Part shown: positions 56,607 through 64,000 of the stretch, in pieces
Numbering within the stretch: position 1 is the stretch's first letter
Layout of the letters: each line of letters starts with the position of its first letter
Origin: Gammaproteobacteria bacterium Ga0077536
GTDB taxonomy: Bacteria > Pseudomonadota > Gammaproteobacteria > Ga0077536
Length of the DNA: 64,000 nt
NCBI GenBank assembly: GCA_001464935.1
Contig: LNEL01000044.1
Location: forward strand, 1-64,000
Direction: 5' to 3'
The notes under the pieces: generated by a model
The model's input: the letters and a program-made list of their open reading frames with translations, nothing else
Told to the model about the DNA's origin: nothing
Databases searched by the model: none
Translations under genes and position numbers: made by a program

Positions 56607-57688
56607 AGGCTCGCCCGCGGATAGGAGCCCAGAATCCGCAGCATCGATGCCGTGTCCGCCACTTTCGACAGCGCCCCGGCCACCCGGGGTTCTGACTGGT
56701 GGCCGTCGATGTCGACGAAGAACACGTACTCCCATTTCGCCTGGCGCTGCGGCCGCGATTCAATGCGCGTCAGGCTGATATTCGCATCGGCGAATGCGCG
56801 CAGTACCTCGTGCAGCGCGCCGGGCTTGTTCAGGGTGACGAAGAACAGTGACGTCAGATCCTGCCCGCTCGGTGCAACGTCCTGGTGGCCCAGCACCAGA
56901 AAGCGCGTCGTGTTGCTCGGATCGTCCTCGATGTTGCGGAAGAGGATCGGCAGGTCGTAAATCTCGGCGGCCATCTCGCCGGCGATGGCCGCGGCATCGC
57001 GTTCGCTGGCCACGAGGCGGGCGGCCTCGGCATTGCTGGTCGCCGGCACGCGCTCGGCCCGCGGGCAGTTCGCATCGAGCCAATGTCGGCACTGCGCGAG
57101 TGCCTGCGGGTGCGCGTAGATGCGTTTCAGATCGGCGAGCGCGCTCGCATGCGACATCAACTGGTGATGCACCGCGAGCAGTACCTCACCGCCGATGCGC
57201 AGACTCGATTCGCGCAGACAGTCGTGCGTCTGGTTCACCGAGCCTTCCAGTGAATTCTCGATCGGCACCACCCCGAAATCCGCGCCGCGCGCTTCGACGA
57301 TGCGCAGTACTTCATCGATCGTCGGTGCGGGAACGAGTTGCACGGCGCCGCCGAAATGCTTGCGGGCAGCGGCGTGCGTGTAGGTGCCGGCAGGGCCGAA
57401 ATAGGCCACGGTGACCGGTTTCTCCAGGGCCAGGCAGCTCGACATGATTTCGCGCATCAGCCGCGCGGTTTCGTCGCCGCTCAGCGGGCCCGGATTCAGT
57501 TCACGCGCGCGGCGCAGGACCTGGGCTTCACGTTCGGCACGGTACAAATCGCCGTCGGCGCCGCCATCGCGCTTGATGCGCGCCACTTCGAGCGCGCATT
57601 GCGCGCGTTCGTTGAGCAGGCGGATCAGGTCGCGATCGATGCGATCGATGTCTTCGCGGACCGCCTTAAGGGCCTGTTCCTCGTTCAC
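56603..57688 (-). CDS. pheA: Bifunctional chorismate mutase / prephenate dehydratase
   Basis: A 361-aa protein with an N-terminal AroQ chorismate mutase (~1-90, IDRIDRDLIRLLNERAQCA), a prephenate dehydratase (~95-270, YFGPAGTYTHAAARKHFG and the ATSNAEAARLV region), and an ACT regulatory domain (~280-355, FFVTLNKPGALHEVLRAF with ESRP). The ACT domain implies feedback inhibition by phenylalanine. It follows gyrA directly; serC, found here in relatives, is missing. Confidence 0.96.
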   Translation of the reverse strand: MNEEQALKAVREDIDRIDRDLIRLLNERAQCALEVARIKRDGGADGDLYRAEREAQVLRRARELNPGPLSGDETARLMREIMSSCLALEKPVTVAYFGPAGTYTHAAARKHFGGAVQLVPAPTIDEVLRIVEARGADFGVVPIENSLEGSVNQTHDCLRESSLRIGGEVLLAVHHQLMSHASALADLKRIYAHPQALAQCRHWLDANCPRAERVPATSNAEAARLVASERDAAAIAGEMAAEIYDLPILFRNIEDDPSNTTRFLVLGHQDVAPSGQDLTSLFFVTLNKPGALHEVLRAFADANISLTRIESRPQRQAKWEYVFFVDIDGHQSEPRVAGALSKVADTASMLRILGSYPRASL

Positions 57689-57718
57689 GGCAACATACCC
57701 GCCTCGCCAGGGAATTGT

Positions 57719-60280
57719 TCAGGCCGCCGGGGCGTCGTCGGACTCGTCGCCGTTCCCGACATCCGCAATCGGCTCCACGCTGACCAGTTTTTCGCCGTTG
57801 CCCAGTGAAATCAAGCGCACGCCCTGGGTGTTGCGGCCGACCACGGAGATTTCCTGCACGGGCGTGCGCACCAGCGTGCCCGCGTCGCTGATCAGCATGA
57901 TCTCCTCATCGGCCGCGACCGCCACCGCACTGACCACCAGCCCGTTGCGCTCACTGGTCTGGATGGCGATGACGCCCTGCCCGCCGCGACCATGGCGCGG
58001 GAATTCGTCCGCCTTCGTGCGCTTGCCGTAACCGCTTTCGGTCGCGATCAGGATGTCGCGATCCGAGTCGATCGGAATCAGTGCGATCAGATTGTGTCCC
58101 TCGCCGAGGCGGATGCCGCGCACGCCGTGGGCGTTGCGGCCCATCGGCCGGACTTCCTCTTCCTGGAAGCGGATCGCCTTGCCACCGGAGCTGACGAGCA
58201 TGACGTCGCGCGTGCCGTCCGTCAGCGTGACGCCGACAAGGCTGTCGCCTTCGTCGAGGTCAACCGCAATGATGCCGGCGGTGCGCGGGCGCGAATATTC
58301 GTCGAGCGCGGTCTTCTTGACCGTACCGAGGCGGGTGGCCATCAGCACGAACAGGTTGGAGTCGTAGGCCTTGACCGGCAGCACCGCCGTGATTCGCTCG
58401 CCCTCGGTCAGCGGCAGCAGGTTGACGAGCGGGCGCCCACGCGCGGTGCGGCTCGCCTGCGGCACTTCATAGACCTTCAGCCAGTACACCTTGCCGCGAT
58501 TCGAGAAGCACAGCAGCGTGTCGTGGGTGTTCGCGATGAACAGCTTGTCGACGAAGTCCTCGTCGCGCACGGGGGCTGCGATCTTGCCGCGGCCGCCGCG
58601 ACGCTGCGTGCGATAGGTGTCGACGGGCTGCGACTTCGCATAACCGAGGTGCGACAGTGTGACGACCACATCTTCAGGCGTGATGAGGTCTTCGAGCGAC
58701 AGGTCTTCCTGCGTCATCTCGATACGCGTGCGGCGCGCATCGCCATACTGCTCGCGGATTTCGACGAGTTCGCCGCGGATGACCGCCATCAGGCGCTCGG
58801 GGCGCGTGAGGATGTCGAGCAGGTCGTCGATGCGCGCGAGGATTTCGCGGTATTCGTCGAGAATCTTGTCCTGCTCGAGCGCGGTCAGGCGCTGCAGGCG
58901 CATTTCGAGAATTTCCTTCGCCTGCCGTTCGGACAGCCGGTAGCCGTCGGGGCCGAGGCCGACGCCCGGCGGCAGATCTTCGGGCTTCGAAACCTGCGAG
59001 CCGGCGCGCTCGAGCATCGTCATCACGATGCCGGGCGTCCAGGCGCGTTCGGTCAGCGCGATACGCGCGTCGTTCGGGTTCGGCGAGGCCTTGATGACCG
59101 CGATCACCTCATCGATGTTCGCCAGCGCGACGGCGAGGCCTTCCAGCACGTGGGCGCGGTCGCGTGCCTTGCGCAGATCGTAGATCGTGCGCCGCGTGAC
59201 GACTTCGCGGCGATGGCGCAGGAAGCATTCGATCAGCGTCTTCAGATCGAGCGTGCGCGGCTGACCTTCGACCAGCGCGACCGTGTTGATGCCGAACACC
59301 GACTGCATCTGCGTATGCTGGTACAGGTTGTTCAGCAGCACTTCGGGCGATTCGCCGCGCTTCAGGTCGATGACCATGCGCATGCCGTCCTTGTCGGACT
59401 CGTCGCGCAGTTCACGAATGCCGGTGAGGCGCTTTTCCTTGACGAGTTCGGCGATCTTCTCGAGCAGGCGCGCCTTGTTGACCTGGTACGGCAGTTCGGT
59501 GACGACGATCGACGGCGCGTCGCTCTCGGGATTCTCGATCTCGACCTTTGCCCGCACGTAAATGCGGCCGCGACCGGTGCGATAGGCTTCGCGGATGCCC
59601 GCCGCGCCGTTGATGATGCCGGCCGTCGGGAAATCAGGACCCGGGATGTAGCGCATCAGGTCATCGATGCCGAGCGTCGGGTCGTCGACCATCGCGACGC
59701 AGGCATCGACGACCTCGCCGAGATTGTGCGGCGGGATGTTCGTCGCCATGCCGACGGCGATGCCGCTGGAGCCGTTGATCAGGAGGTTCGGAATGCGCGA
59801 CGGCAGCACCGTCGGTTCCTGTTCCTTGCCGTCGTAGTTCGGGACGAAATGGACGGTTTCGCGATCGATGTCGGCGAGCAGTTCGCTGGCGATGCGATCG
59901 AGGCGGCACTCGGTGTAGCGCATCGCCGCGGCGGCGTCGCCGTCGACCGAGCCGAAGTTGCCCTGCCCGTCGATCAACGTGTAGCGCAGCGAGAAATCCT
60001 GCGCCATGCGCACCAGCGTGTCGTAGATCGCGTTGTCGCCATGGGGGTGGAACTTGCCCATGACTTCGCCGACGACGCGCGCGCACTTCACGTACGGCCG
60101 GTTCCACTGGATGTTCGCCTCGTGCATGGCGAACAGCACGCGACGGTGTACCGGTTTCAGTCCATCCCGCACATCAGGCAGCGCCCTGCCCACGATTACG
60201 CTCATCGCGTAATCCATGTAGGACTGGCGCATTTCGTCTTCGATGTTTACGGGGAATAGGTGGCGCGCGAAATCAACCAT
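57719..60280 (-). CDS. gyrA: DNA gyrase subunit A
   Basis: An 853-aa type II topoisomerase subunit. The catalytic Tyr122 lies in [10 protein letters not shown], and the C-terminal DNA-wrapping domain has the GyrA box QRRGGRG. The quinolone-determining region reads [10 protein letters not shown], with Asn at residue 83 where E. coli has Ser, and Asp87 retained. The 103-base upstream region has a weak promoter-like TGCTACACT (60346-60338, minus strand) and an AT-rich leader. Confidence 0.97.
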   Translation of the reverse strand: MVDFARHLFPVNIEDEMRQSYMDYAMSVIVGRALPDVRDGLKPVHRRVLFAMHEANIQWNRPYVKCARVVGEVMGKFHPHGDNAIYDTLVRMAQDFSLRYTLIDGQGNFGSVDGDAAAAMRYTECRLDRIASELLADIDRETVHFVPNYDGKEQEPTVLPSRIPNLLINGSSGIAVGMATNIPPHNLGEVVDACVAMVDDPTLGIDDLMRYIPGPDFPTAGIINGAAGIREAYRTGRGRIYVRAKVEIENPESDAPSIVVTELPYQVNKARLLEKIAELVKEKRLTGIRELRDESDKDGMRMVIDLKRGESPEVLLNNLYQHTQMQSVFGINTVALVEGQPRTLDLKTLIECFLRHRREVVTRRTIYDLRKARDRAHVLEGLAVALANIDEVIAVIKASPNPNDARIALTERAWTPGIVMTMLERAGSQVSKPEDLPPGVGLGPDGYRLSERQAKEILEMRLQRLTALEQDKILDEYREILARIDDLLDILTRPERLMAVIRGELVEIREQYGDARRTRIEMTQEDLSLEDLITPEDVVVTLSHLGYAKSQPVDTYRTQRRGGRGKIAAPVRDEDFVDKLFIANTHDTLLCFSNRGKVYWLKVYEVPQASRTARGRPLVNLLPLTEGERITAVLPVKAYDSNLFVLMATRLGTVKKTALDEYSRPRTAGIIAVDLDEGDSLVGVTLTDGTRDVMLVSSGGKAIRFQEEEVRPMGRNAHGVRGIRLGEGHNLIALIPIDSDRDILIATESGYGKRTKADEFPRHGRGGQGVIAIQTSERNGLVVSAVAVAADEEIMLISDAGTLVRTPVQEISVVGRNTQGVRLISLGNGEKLVSVEPIADVGNGDESDDAPAA

Positions 60281-60383
60281 CGTCGGTTTTATAAGTTCTT
60301 AAATTTCCTGAGAAACGCGGGACCCCAACAGAGCCGGGAGTGTAGCACGTCCGGCGCCCGTGCTTAAGCGCCCGGGCAGGGCT

Positions 60384-61439
60384 TCAACGGGCAGCCTGCA
60401 GCGCCGCGATCCGTGCCCGATCCGGCCGCTCGATCACGCCCGCCTCGGTCACCAGCACGTCGATCAGCGCGGCTGGCGTGACGTCGAACACCGGGTTGTA
60501 GGCCGTGACACCGGCTGGCGCATAGCGCTGCCCGCCGATGGTCGTGATTTCCTCCCCCGCCCGCTCCTCGATGTGGATGGCCGACCCGTCCGGCGTCGCC
60601 GGGTCGAAGGTCGACAGCGGCGCGACGACCATGACCCGCGCGCCGTGCGCCCGGGCCGCAATCGCCAGCCCGTAGGTGCCAATCTTGTTCGCGACATCCC
60701 CGTTCGCAGCCACCCGGTCCGCGCCGACGATCAGCCAGGCCACGGCCTCGGCGCGCATCACGTGCGCCGCGCTGCCATCGGTGATCAGCGTGACGGGGAT
60801 GCCTTCGCGCGACAGTTCCCACGAGGTCAGTCGCGCGCCCTGCAGCCAGGGCCGTGTTTCGGTCGCGAAGACGCGCTCGATGCGACCCGCGGCATGCGCG
60901 TCGCGGATCACGCCGAGCGCCGTGCCGTGGCCGGCGGTCGCAAGCGCGCCGGCGTTGCAATGGGTCATCACCGTGGAGCCTGGCGCGATCAACGCGGCGC
61001 CCAGCTGGCCCATCCGGTGATTGGCGGCGAGATCCTCCGCATGCAGCTGTTGCGCGAGGACCAGCAGTGGCAGTCCGGGATCGCCGTCCAGCGTCTGCGC
61101 CGCCAGCACCAGCCGATCGACAGCCCACGCGAGATTGATTGCCGTCGGTCGCGCCTCGCGCAGCGCCGTGACTGCGTCCTGCCAGTCGCTGCGCCACGCG
61201 GGACCGACGCGCTGCCAGGCTTCGCGCGCGGCGAGCACCATGCCGTAGGCACCGGCAATCCCGATGGCCGGCGCGCCGCGCACGACCATGTCGCGGATCG
61301 CGGTGACCACCGCGGCGGAAGTCGCGCAGTCGACATGGATCTCTGCGCCAGGCAGCAGCCGCTGATCGAGCAGGACCAGCCTGTCATCGCGCCATTGAAT
61401 CGGATTGACCGTGCTCGAAGCGTGGGCTGAAGGGCTCAT
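60384..61439 (-). CDS. mtnA: Methylthioribose-1-phosphate isomerase
   Basis: A 351-aa isomerase converting methylthioribose-1-phosphate to methylthioribulose-1-phosphate in methionine salvage. VVRGAPAIGIAGAYG, MTHCNAGALATAGHGTALGVI (catalytic Cys) and GADRVAANGDVANKIGTY (catalytic Asp) are all present. It is divergent from mtaD (144-base shared space). Confidence 0.96.
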   Translation of the reverse strand: MSPSAHASSTVNPIQWRDDRLVLLDQRLLPGAEIHVDCATSAAVVTAIRDMVVRGAPAIGIAGAYGMVLAAREAWQRVGPAWRSDWQDAVTALREARPTAINLAWAVDRLVLAAQTLDGDPGLPLLVLAQQLHAEDLAANHRMGQLGAALIAPGSTVMTHCNAGALATAGHGTALGVIRDAHAAGRIERVFATETRPWLQGARLTSWELSREGIPVTLITDGSAAHVMRAEAVAWLIVGADRVAANGDVANKIGTYGLAIAARAHGARVMVVAPLSTFDPATPDGSAIHIEERAGEEITTIGGQRYAPAGVTAYNPVFDVTPAALIDVLVTEAGVIERPDRARIAALQAAR

Positions 61440-61469
61440 GTGGGCGGCTGCGTGCGGCTAAAACCGTAT

Positions 61470-61480
61470 GTTACCTTAAG
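61470..61480 (-). promoter_or_regulatory. CTTAAGGTAAC motif upstream of mtnA
   Basis: Read toward mtnA, CTTAAGGTAAC is identical to the motif forming the -10 region of the purB promoter (63701-63711). It could hold the mtnA -10 element TAAGGT, but no good -35 hexamer is seen. The divergent mtnA/mtaD spacer shows nothing else recognisable. Confidence 0.35.
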
Positions 61481-61583
61481 CGCGCGCTGGCGCCGGACAC
61501 GTCGCCGGCCCGGTACGCCGGGTGCCCGGCATGACTCATCCGCCCGGCGGCCGCGCAGGCCCGGGCCCATCAGCGGGGCTGCC

Positions 61584-62900
61584 GTGCAACAGGCCGATCA
61601 GATACTCCATGCGCGCTGGGTGATTCCGGTCGAGCCGGCCGGCGAAGTGCTCACCGCCCATAGCGTGATCGTGCGGGATGGACGCATCGCCGCTGTCCTG
61701 CCGACACCGCTCGCCACGCGCGATTTCACCGCCCCCCGCATCGTCAACCTGCCGCGGCATGCGCTGCTGCCGGGATTCGTGAACGCGCACACGCATGGCG
61801 CAATGTCGCTGTTTCGCGGGCTCGCCGACGATCTCCCGCTCAAAACCTGGCTCGAAGAGCATATCTGGCCGGCCGAAGCGCGCTGGGCCGATCGCGAGTT
61901 CGTGCGCGACGGCACGCGGCTGGCCGTTGCCGAAATGCTCCTCGGCGGCACGACGACTTTCAACGACATGTACTTCTTCCCGGACGAGGTGGCCGCCGCC
62001 GCCATCGAAGCCGGGATCCGCGCCGTGGTCGGCATGATCGTCATCGGCTTTCCGAGTGCGTGGGCGCGCGACACGCGGGAATACTTCGCGAACGGCCAGG
62101 CCGTCCACGATCGCTATCGCGACCACCCGTTGATTCGCACCGCCTTCGCGCCGCACGCGCCCTACACCGTCGATGACGATGCGCTGCGCCAGATCGCCGT
62201 GCGCGCCGAAGAACTCGATGTGCCAATTCACATGCACGTGCACGAGACCGCGCATGAAGTCGCCGAAGCGGTGGCGGCCACCGGCCTGCGTCCGCTGGCG
62301 CGACTCGAGCGCCTGGGCCTGCTGTCGCACCGGCTGCTGGCCGTGCACATGACCGCGCTCGAGCCCGCCGAGCTGCGCCTGCTCGCGACCACCGGCGTGT
62401 CGATCGCGCATTGCCCGGAATCGAATCTGAAACTCGCCAGCGGCTTCTGCCCGCTCGCCGCCCTGATGAGTCACGGCGTCAACTGCGCGCTCGGCACCGA
62501 CGGCGCAGCGAGCAACAACGATCTCGACATGCTGGGCGAAATGCGCACCGCCGCGCTGCTGGCGAAGGCGGTCGCCGGCGACCCCTGCGCCGTGCCGGCG
62601 CACGTCGCCCTGCAGATGGCGACGCTGAATGGCGCACGTGCGCTGGGGCTCGATCAGGACACCGGTTCGCTCGCGGCCGGCAAGAGTGCCGACCTCGTCG
62701 CCTTCGATCTGGGGGGGCTGCGCGCGCAGCCGGTGTATGACCCGATCTCGCAGATCGTCTATGCCGGGCACCGCGATCAGGTCACGGACGTGTGGGTCGG
62801 CGGCCGGCGCGTGGTCGAGGACCGGCACCTGATGACGCTCGACGAACAGGATCTGCTCGCGACCGCCGAGCGCTGGCGCTCGCGCATCGAGGCCCGCTAG
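61584..62900 (+). CDS. mtaD: 5-methylthioadenosine / S-adenosylhomocysteine deaminase
   Basis: A 438-aa amidohydrolase of the TRZ/ATZ family. Metal ligands are visible in GFVNAHTHGAMSLFRG (HxH at 69-71), HMHVHETAHE, and GTDGAASNNDLDMLGEM. It deaminates methylthioadenosine to methylthioinosine. The start is taken as GTG 61584 (VQQADQILHARW), the position typical of the family; upstream sequence in the same frame is low-complexity. It pairs with divergent mtnA and distant MTI phosphorylase. Confidence 0.9.
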   Translation: MQQADQILHARWVIPVEPAGEVLTAHSVIVRDGRIAAVLPTPLATRDFTAPRIVNLPRHALLPGFVNAHTHGAMSLFRGLADDLPLKTWLEEHIWPAEARWADREFVRDGTRLAVAEMLLGGTTTFNDMYFFPDEVAAAAIEAGIRAVVGMIVIGFPSAWARDTREYFANGQAVHDRYRDHPLIRTAFAPHAPYTVDDDALRQIAVRAEELDVPIHMHVHETAHEVAEAVAATGLRPLARLERLGLLSHRLLAVHMTALEPAELRLLATTGVSIAHCPESNLKLASGFCPLAALMSHGVNCALGTDGAASNNDLDMLGEMRTAALLAKAVAGDPCAVPAHVALQMATLNGARALGLDQDTGSLAAGKSADLVAFDLGGLRAQPVYDPISQIVYAGHRDQVTDVWVGGRRVVEDRHLMTLDEQDLLATAERWRSRIEAR

Positions 62901-63625
62901 ATCGGCGGCGCCCCGGACTCGCCGGCCTCGTCAGCGGCGGCGCCCTCGTCCTCGCCACCGTCGGCGCCCTCCCGGGCGCCGACCGCGGCACCTGGCCGCA
63001 ACCGGTCCCAGCGATTGACGATCGCGCAGAACAGGTCCGCCGTCTTCTCCGCGTCATAAACCGCCGAATGCGCGGCTTCCGCTTCCCAGCTCATGCCGGC
63101 GGCCTGCACGGCGCGCGACAGCACCGTCTGGCCGAACGCGACACCGGCGAGGGATGCCGTGTCGAACGTGCTGAATGCGTGAAACGGATTGCGCTTGACC
63201 TTCGCGCGGTCGACGGCGGCCTTCAGAAAGGACAGGTCGAAGGCCGGGTTGTGACCGACCAGGATGGCGCGCGTGCACCCGTGCACCTGGACCGCCTTGC
63301 GGACTCGCTCGAAGATGTCGCCGAGCGCATGACCTTCCGACACCGCGAACCGGAAGGGATGGTACGGGTCGATCTTGTTGAAGCGCAGCGCAGCCTCGTC
63401 GAGCCTGGCGCCGGCGAACGGCTGTACGTGATGGCCCACGGTGACGGCCCGGCGCCAGCCGTCGACCGGATCGTGTTCGAGGAGCACGGCGGCAATCTCG
63501 AGCATCGCGTCCGTTTCCGGGATGAAACCGCCGGTCTCGATGTCGACGACCACCGGCAGGAAGCCGCGGAAGCGTTGGGCAATGGAAGACTTTGACACTG
63601 AACAATAGACCGGCAGGGCGGGCAC
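62897..63625 (-). CDS. rnt: Ribonuclease T
   Basis: A 242-aa DEDDh 3'-5' exoribonuclease acting in tRNA end turnover and RNA maturation. FLPVVVDIETGGF gives the first Asp/Glu pair, HNPAFDLSFL the second Asp, and AHSAVYDAEKTADLF the His/Asp pair. A Gly/Ala/Glu-rich tail after ~residue 217 is not part of the core. It converges on mtaD with a 4-base overlap of stops. Confidence 0.94.
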   Translation of the reverse strand: MPALPVYCSVSKSSIAQRFRGFLPVVVDIETGGFIPETDAMLEIAAVLLEHDPVDGWRRAVTVGHHVQPFAGARLDEAALRFNKIDPYHPFRFAVSEGHALGDIFERVRKAVQVHGCTRAILVGHNPAFDLSFLKAAVDRAKVKRNPFHAFSTFDTASLAGVAFGQTVLSRAVQAAGMSWEAEAAHSAVYDAEKTADLFCAIVNRWDRLRPGAAVGAREGADGGEDEGAAADEAGESGAPPI

Positions 63626-63679
63626 CGGATTCTAGCAGGACCAGCGCCCGCTGGGATTGGCCACGATGCGGCGTTTTCA

Positions 63680-63708
63680 TTGCAAGCGGTGGCGGGCGCC
63701 CTTAAGGT
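63680..63708 (+). promoter_or_regulatory. Promoter for purB
   Basis: TTGCAA (63680-63685) and TAAGGT (63703-63708) are separated by exactly 17 bases and lie 60 bases before the purB start, in the spacer divergent from rnt. The -10 lies within CTTAAGGTAAC, shared with the mtnA upstream region. Confidence 0.5.
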
Positions 63709-63768
63709 AACGCGAACCTTCTTCCAGGGCGCCGCCGGCGCCACGACCAGCGAGATCCAGCACCAGCC

Positions 63769-64000
63769 ATGACCGCCTCCGACGTCTTGCCCCTGTCCGA
63801 TCTGACCGCGGTGTCACCGCTCGACGGACGCTACGCGCGCGCCAGCGCCGCCCTTCGTCCTTACGCCAGCGAGTTCGGCCTGATCCGCTATCGCGTGCTG
63901 ATCGAGACGCGCTGGCTGCAGTTCCTCGCGGCGCAGGCGGACCTGCCGGAGCTGCCGCCGTTCGATGCCGCCGAGCGCGCGCGTCTCGACGCCATCGTCG
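63769..64000 (+). CDS. purB: Adenylosuccinate lyase, N-terminal part (cut by window edge)
   Basis: The first 77 codons begin MTASDVLPLSDLTAVSPLDGRYARA and continue LRPYASEFGLIRYRVLIETRWLQFLA, the unmistakable N terminus of PurB. The enzyme acts twice in purine synthesis, releasing fumarate from SAICAR and adenylosuccinate. The rest lies outside the window. Confidence 0.93.
   Translation, partial: MTASDVLPLSDLTAVSPLDGRYARASAALRPYASEFGLIRYRVLIETRWLQFLAAQADLPELPPFDAAERARLDAIV

Noticed and set aside
57992..60259. 755-codon open frame antisense to gyrA
   Set aside because: GyrA is certain on the other strand; the antisense peptide shows only mirrored composition and no family motif.

Overview
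The window is GC-rich proteobacterial chromosome, most likely from a gammaproteobacterium. The class I adenylate cyclase is typical of that class. The orders aroA-cmk-rpsA-ihfB-lapA-lapB-pyrF, nrdR-ribD-ribE-ribBX-ribH-nusB-thiL and csiV-mfd are also gammaproteobacterial. The PEP-CTERM genes, the aerobic benzoyl-CoA (box) genes and the Anbu locus would suit a Nevskiales/Steroidobacter-like or related environmental lineage, but I cannot name the genus.

Region 1 (1-5250) looks like an acquired accessory block. It holds the 3' end of a tyrosine recombinase, an ArsR-rhodanese regulator with a perfect palindromic operator, and a divergent operon. The operon encodes a membrane di-iron hydroxylase, a membrane-anchored rhodanese, a methyltransferase, a small membrane protein and a flavin monooxygenase that carries an in-frame amber codon. 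An AT-rich tract closes the block. Region 2 (5256-8949) holds a YjdF/DUF2238 membrane protein and two tandem M14 zinc carboxypeptidases.

Region 3 (9014-15346) is an aerobic benzoate cluster. Benzoate-CoA ligase and a flavodoxin lie on the minus strand, divergent from boxR-boxC-boxB. No boxA reductase is present, so the flavodoxin is a candidate electron donor for BoxB. Region 4 (15506-26553) is a complete transglutaminase / circularly permuted ATP-grasp / alpha-E / Anbu (ancestral proteasome-like) locus with duplicated modules. It contains a clear homologue of archaeal F420-dependent methylene-H4MPT dehydrogenase (Mtd) 4 bp upstream of Anbu. That is the most unusual arrangement in the window.

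Region 5 (26618-32529) holds an HpcH/HpaI aldolase, a SoxYZ-like carrier of the quinoprotein-associated type, the PEP-CTERM-system TPR protein PrsT and a PEP-CTERM surface protein with a convincing sigma-54 promoter. From 32610 to the end the window is mostly housekeeping: thiamine and riboflavin biosynthesis, nusB, nrdR, glyA, cyaA, a purine and methylthioadenosine salvage set (HPRT, MTI phosphorylase, later MtnA and MtaD), csiV-mfd, the pyrF to gyrA block, RNase T and the start of purB. MtaD, MTI phosphorylase, HPRT and MtnA together make a coherent route for 5'-methylthioadenosine through methylthioinosine and hypoxanthine.

I saw no tRNA, rRNA or CRISPR array. Many long open frames antisense to the real genes are GC-driven shadows and are left out.
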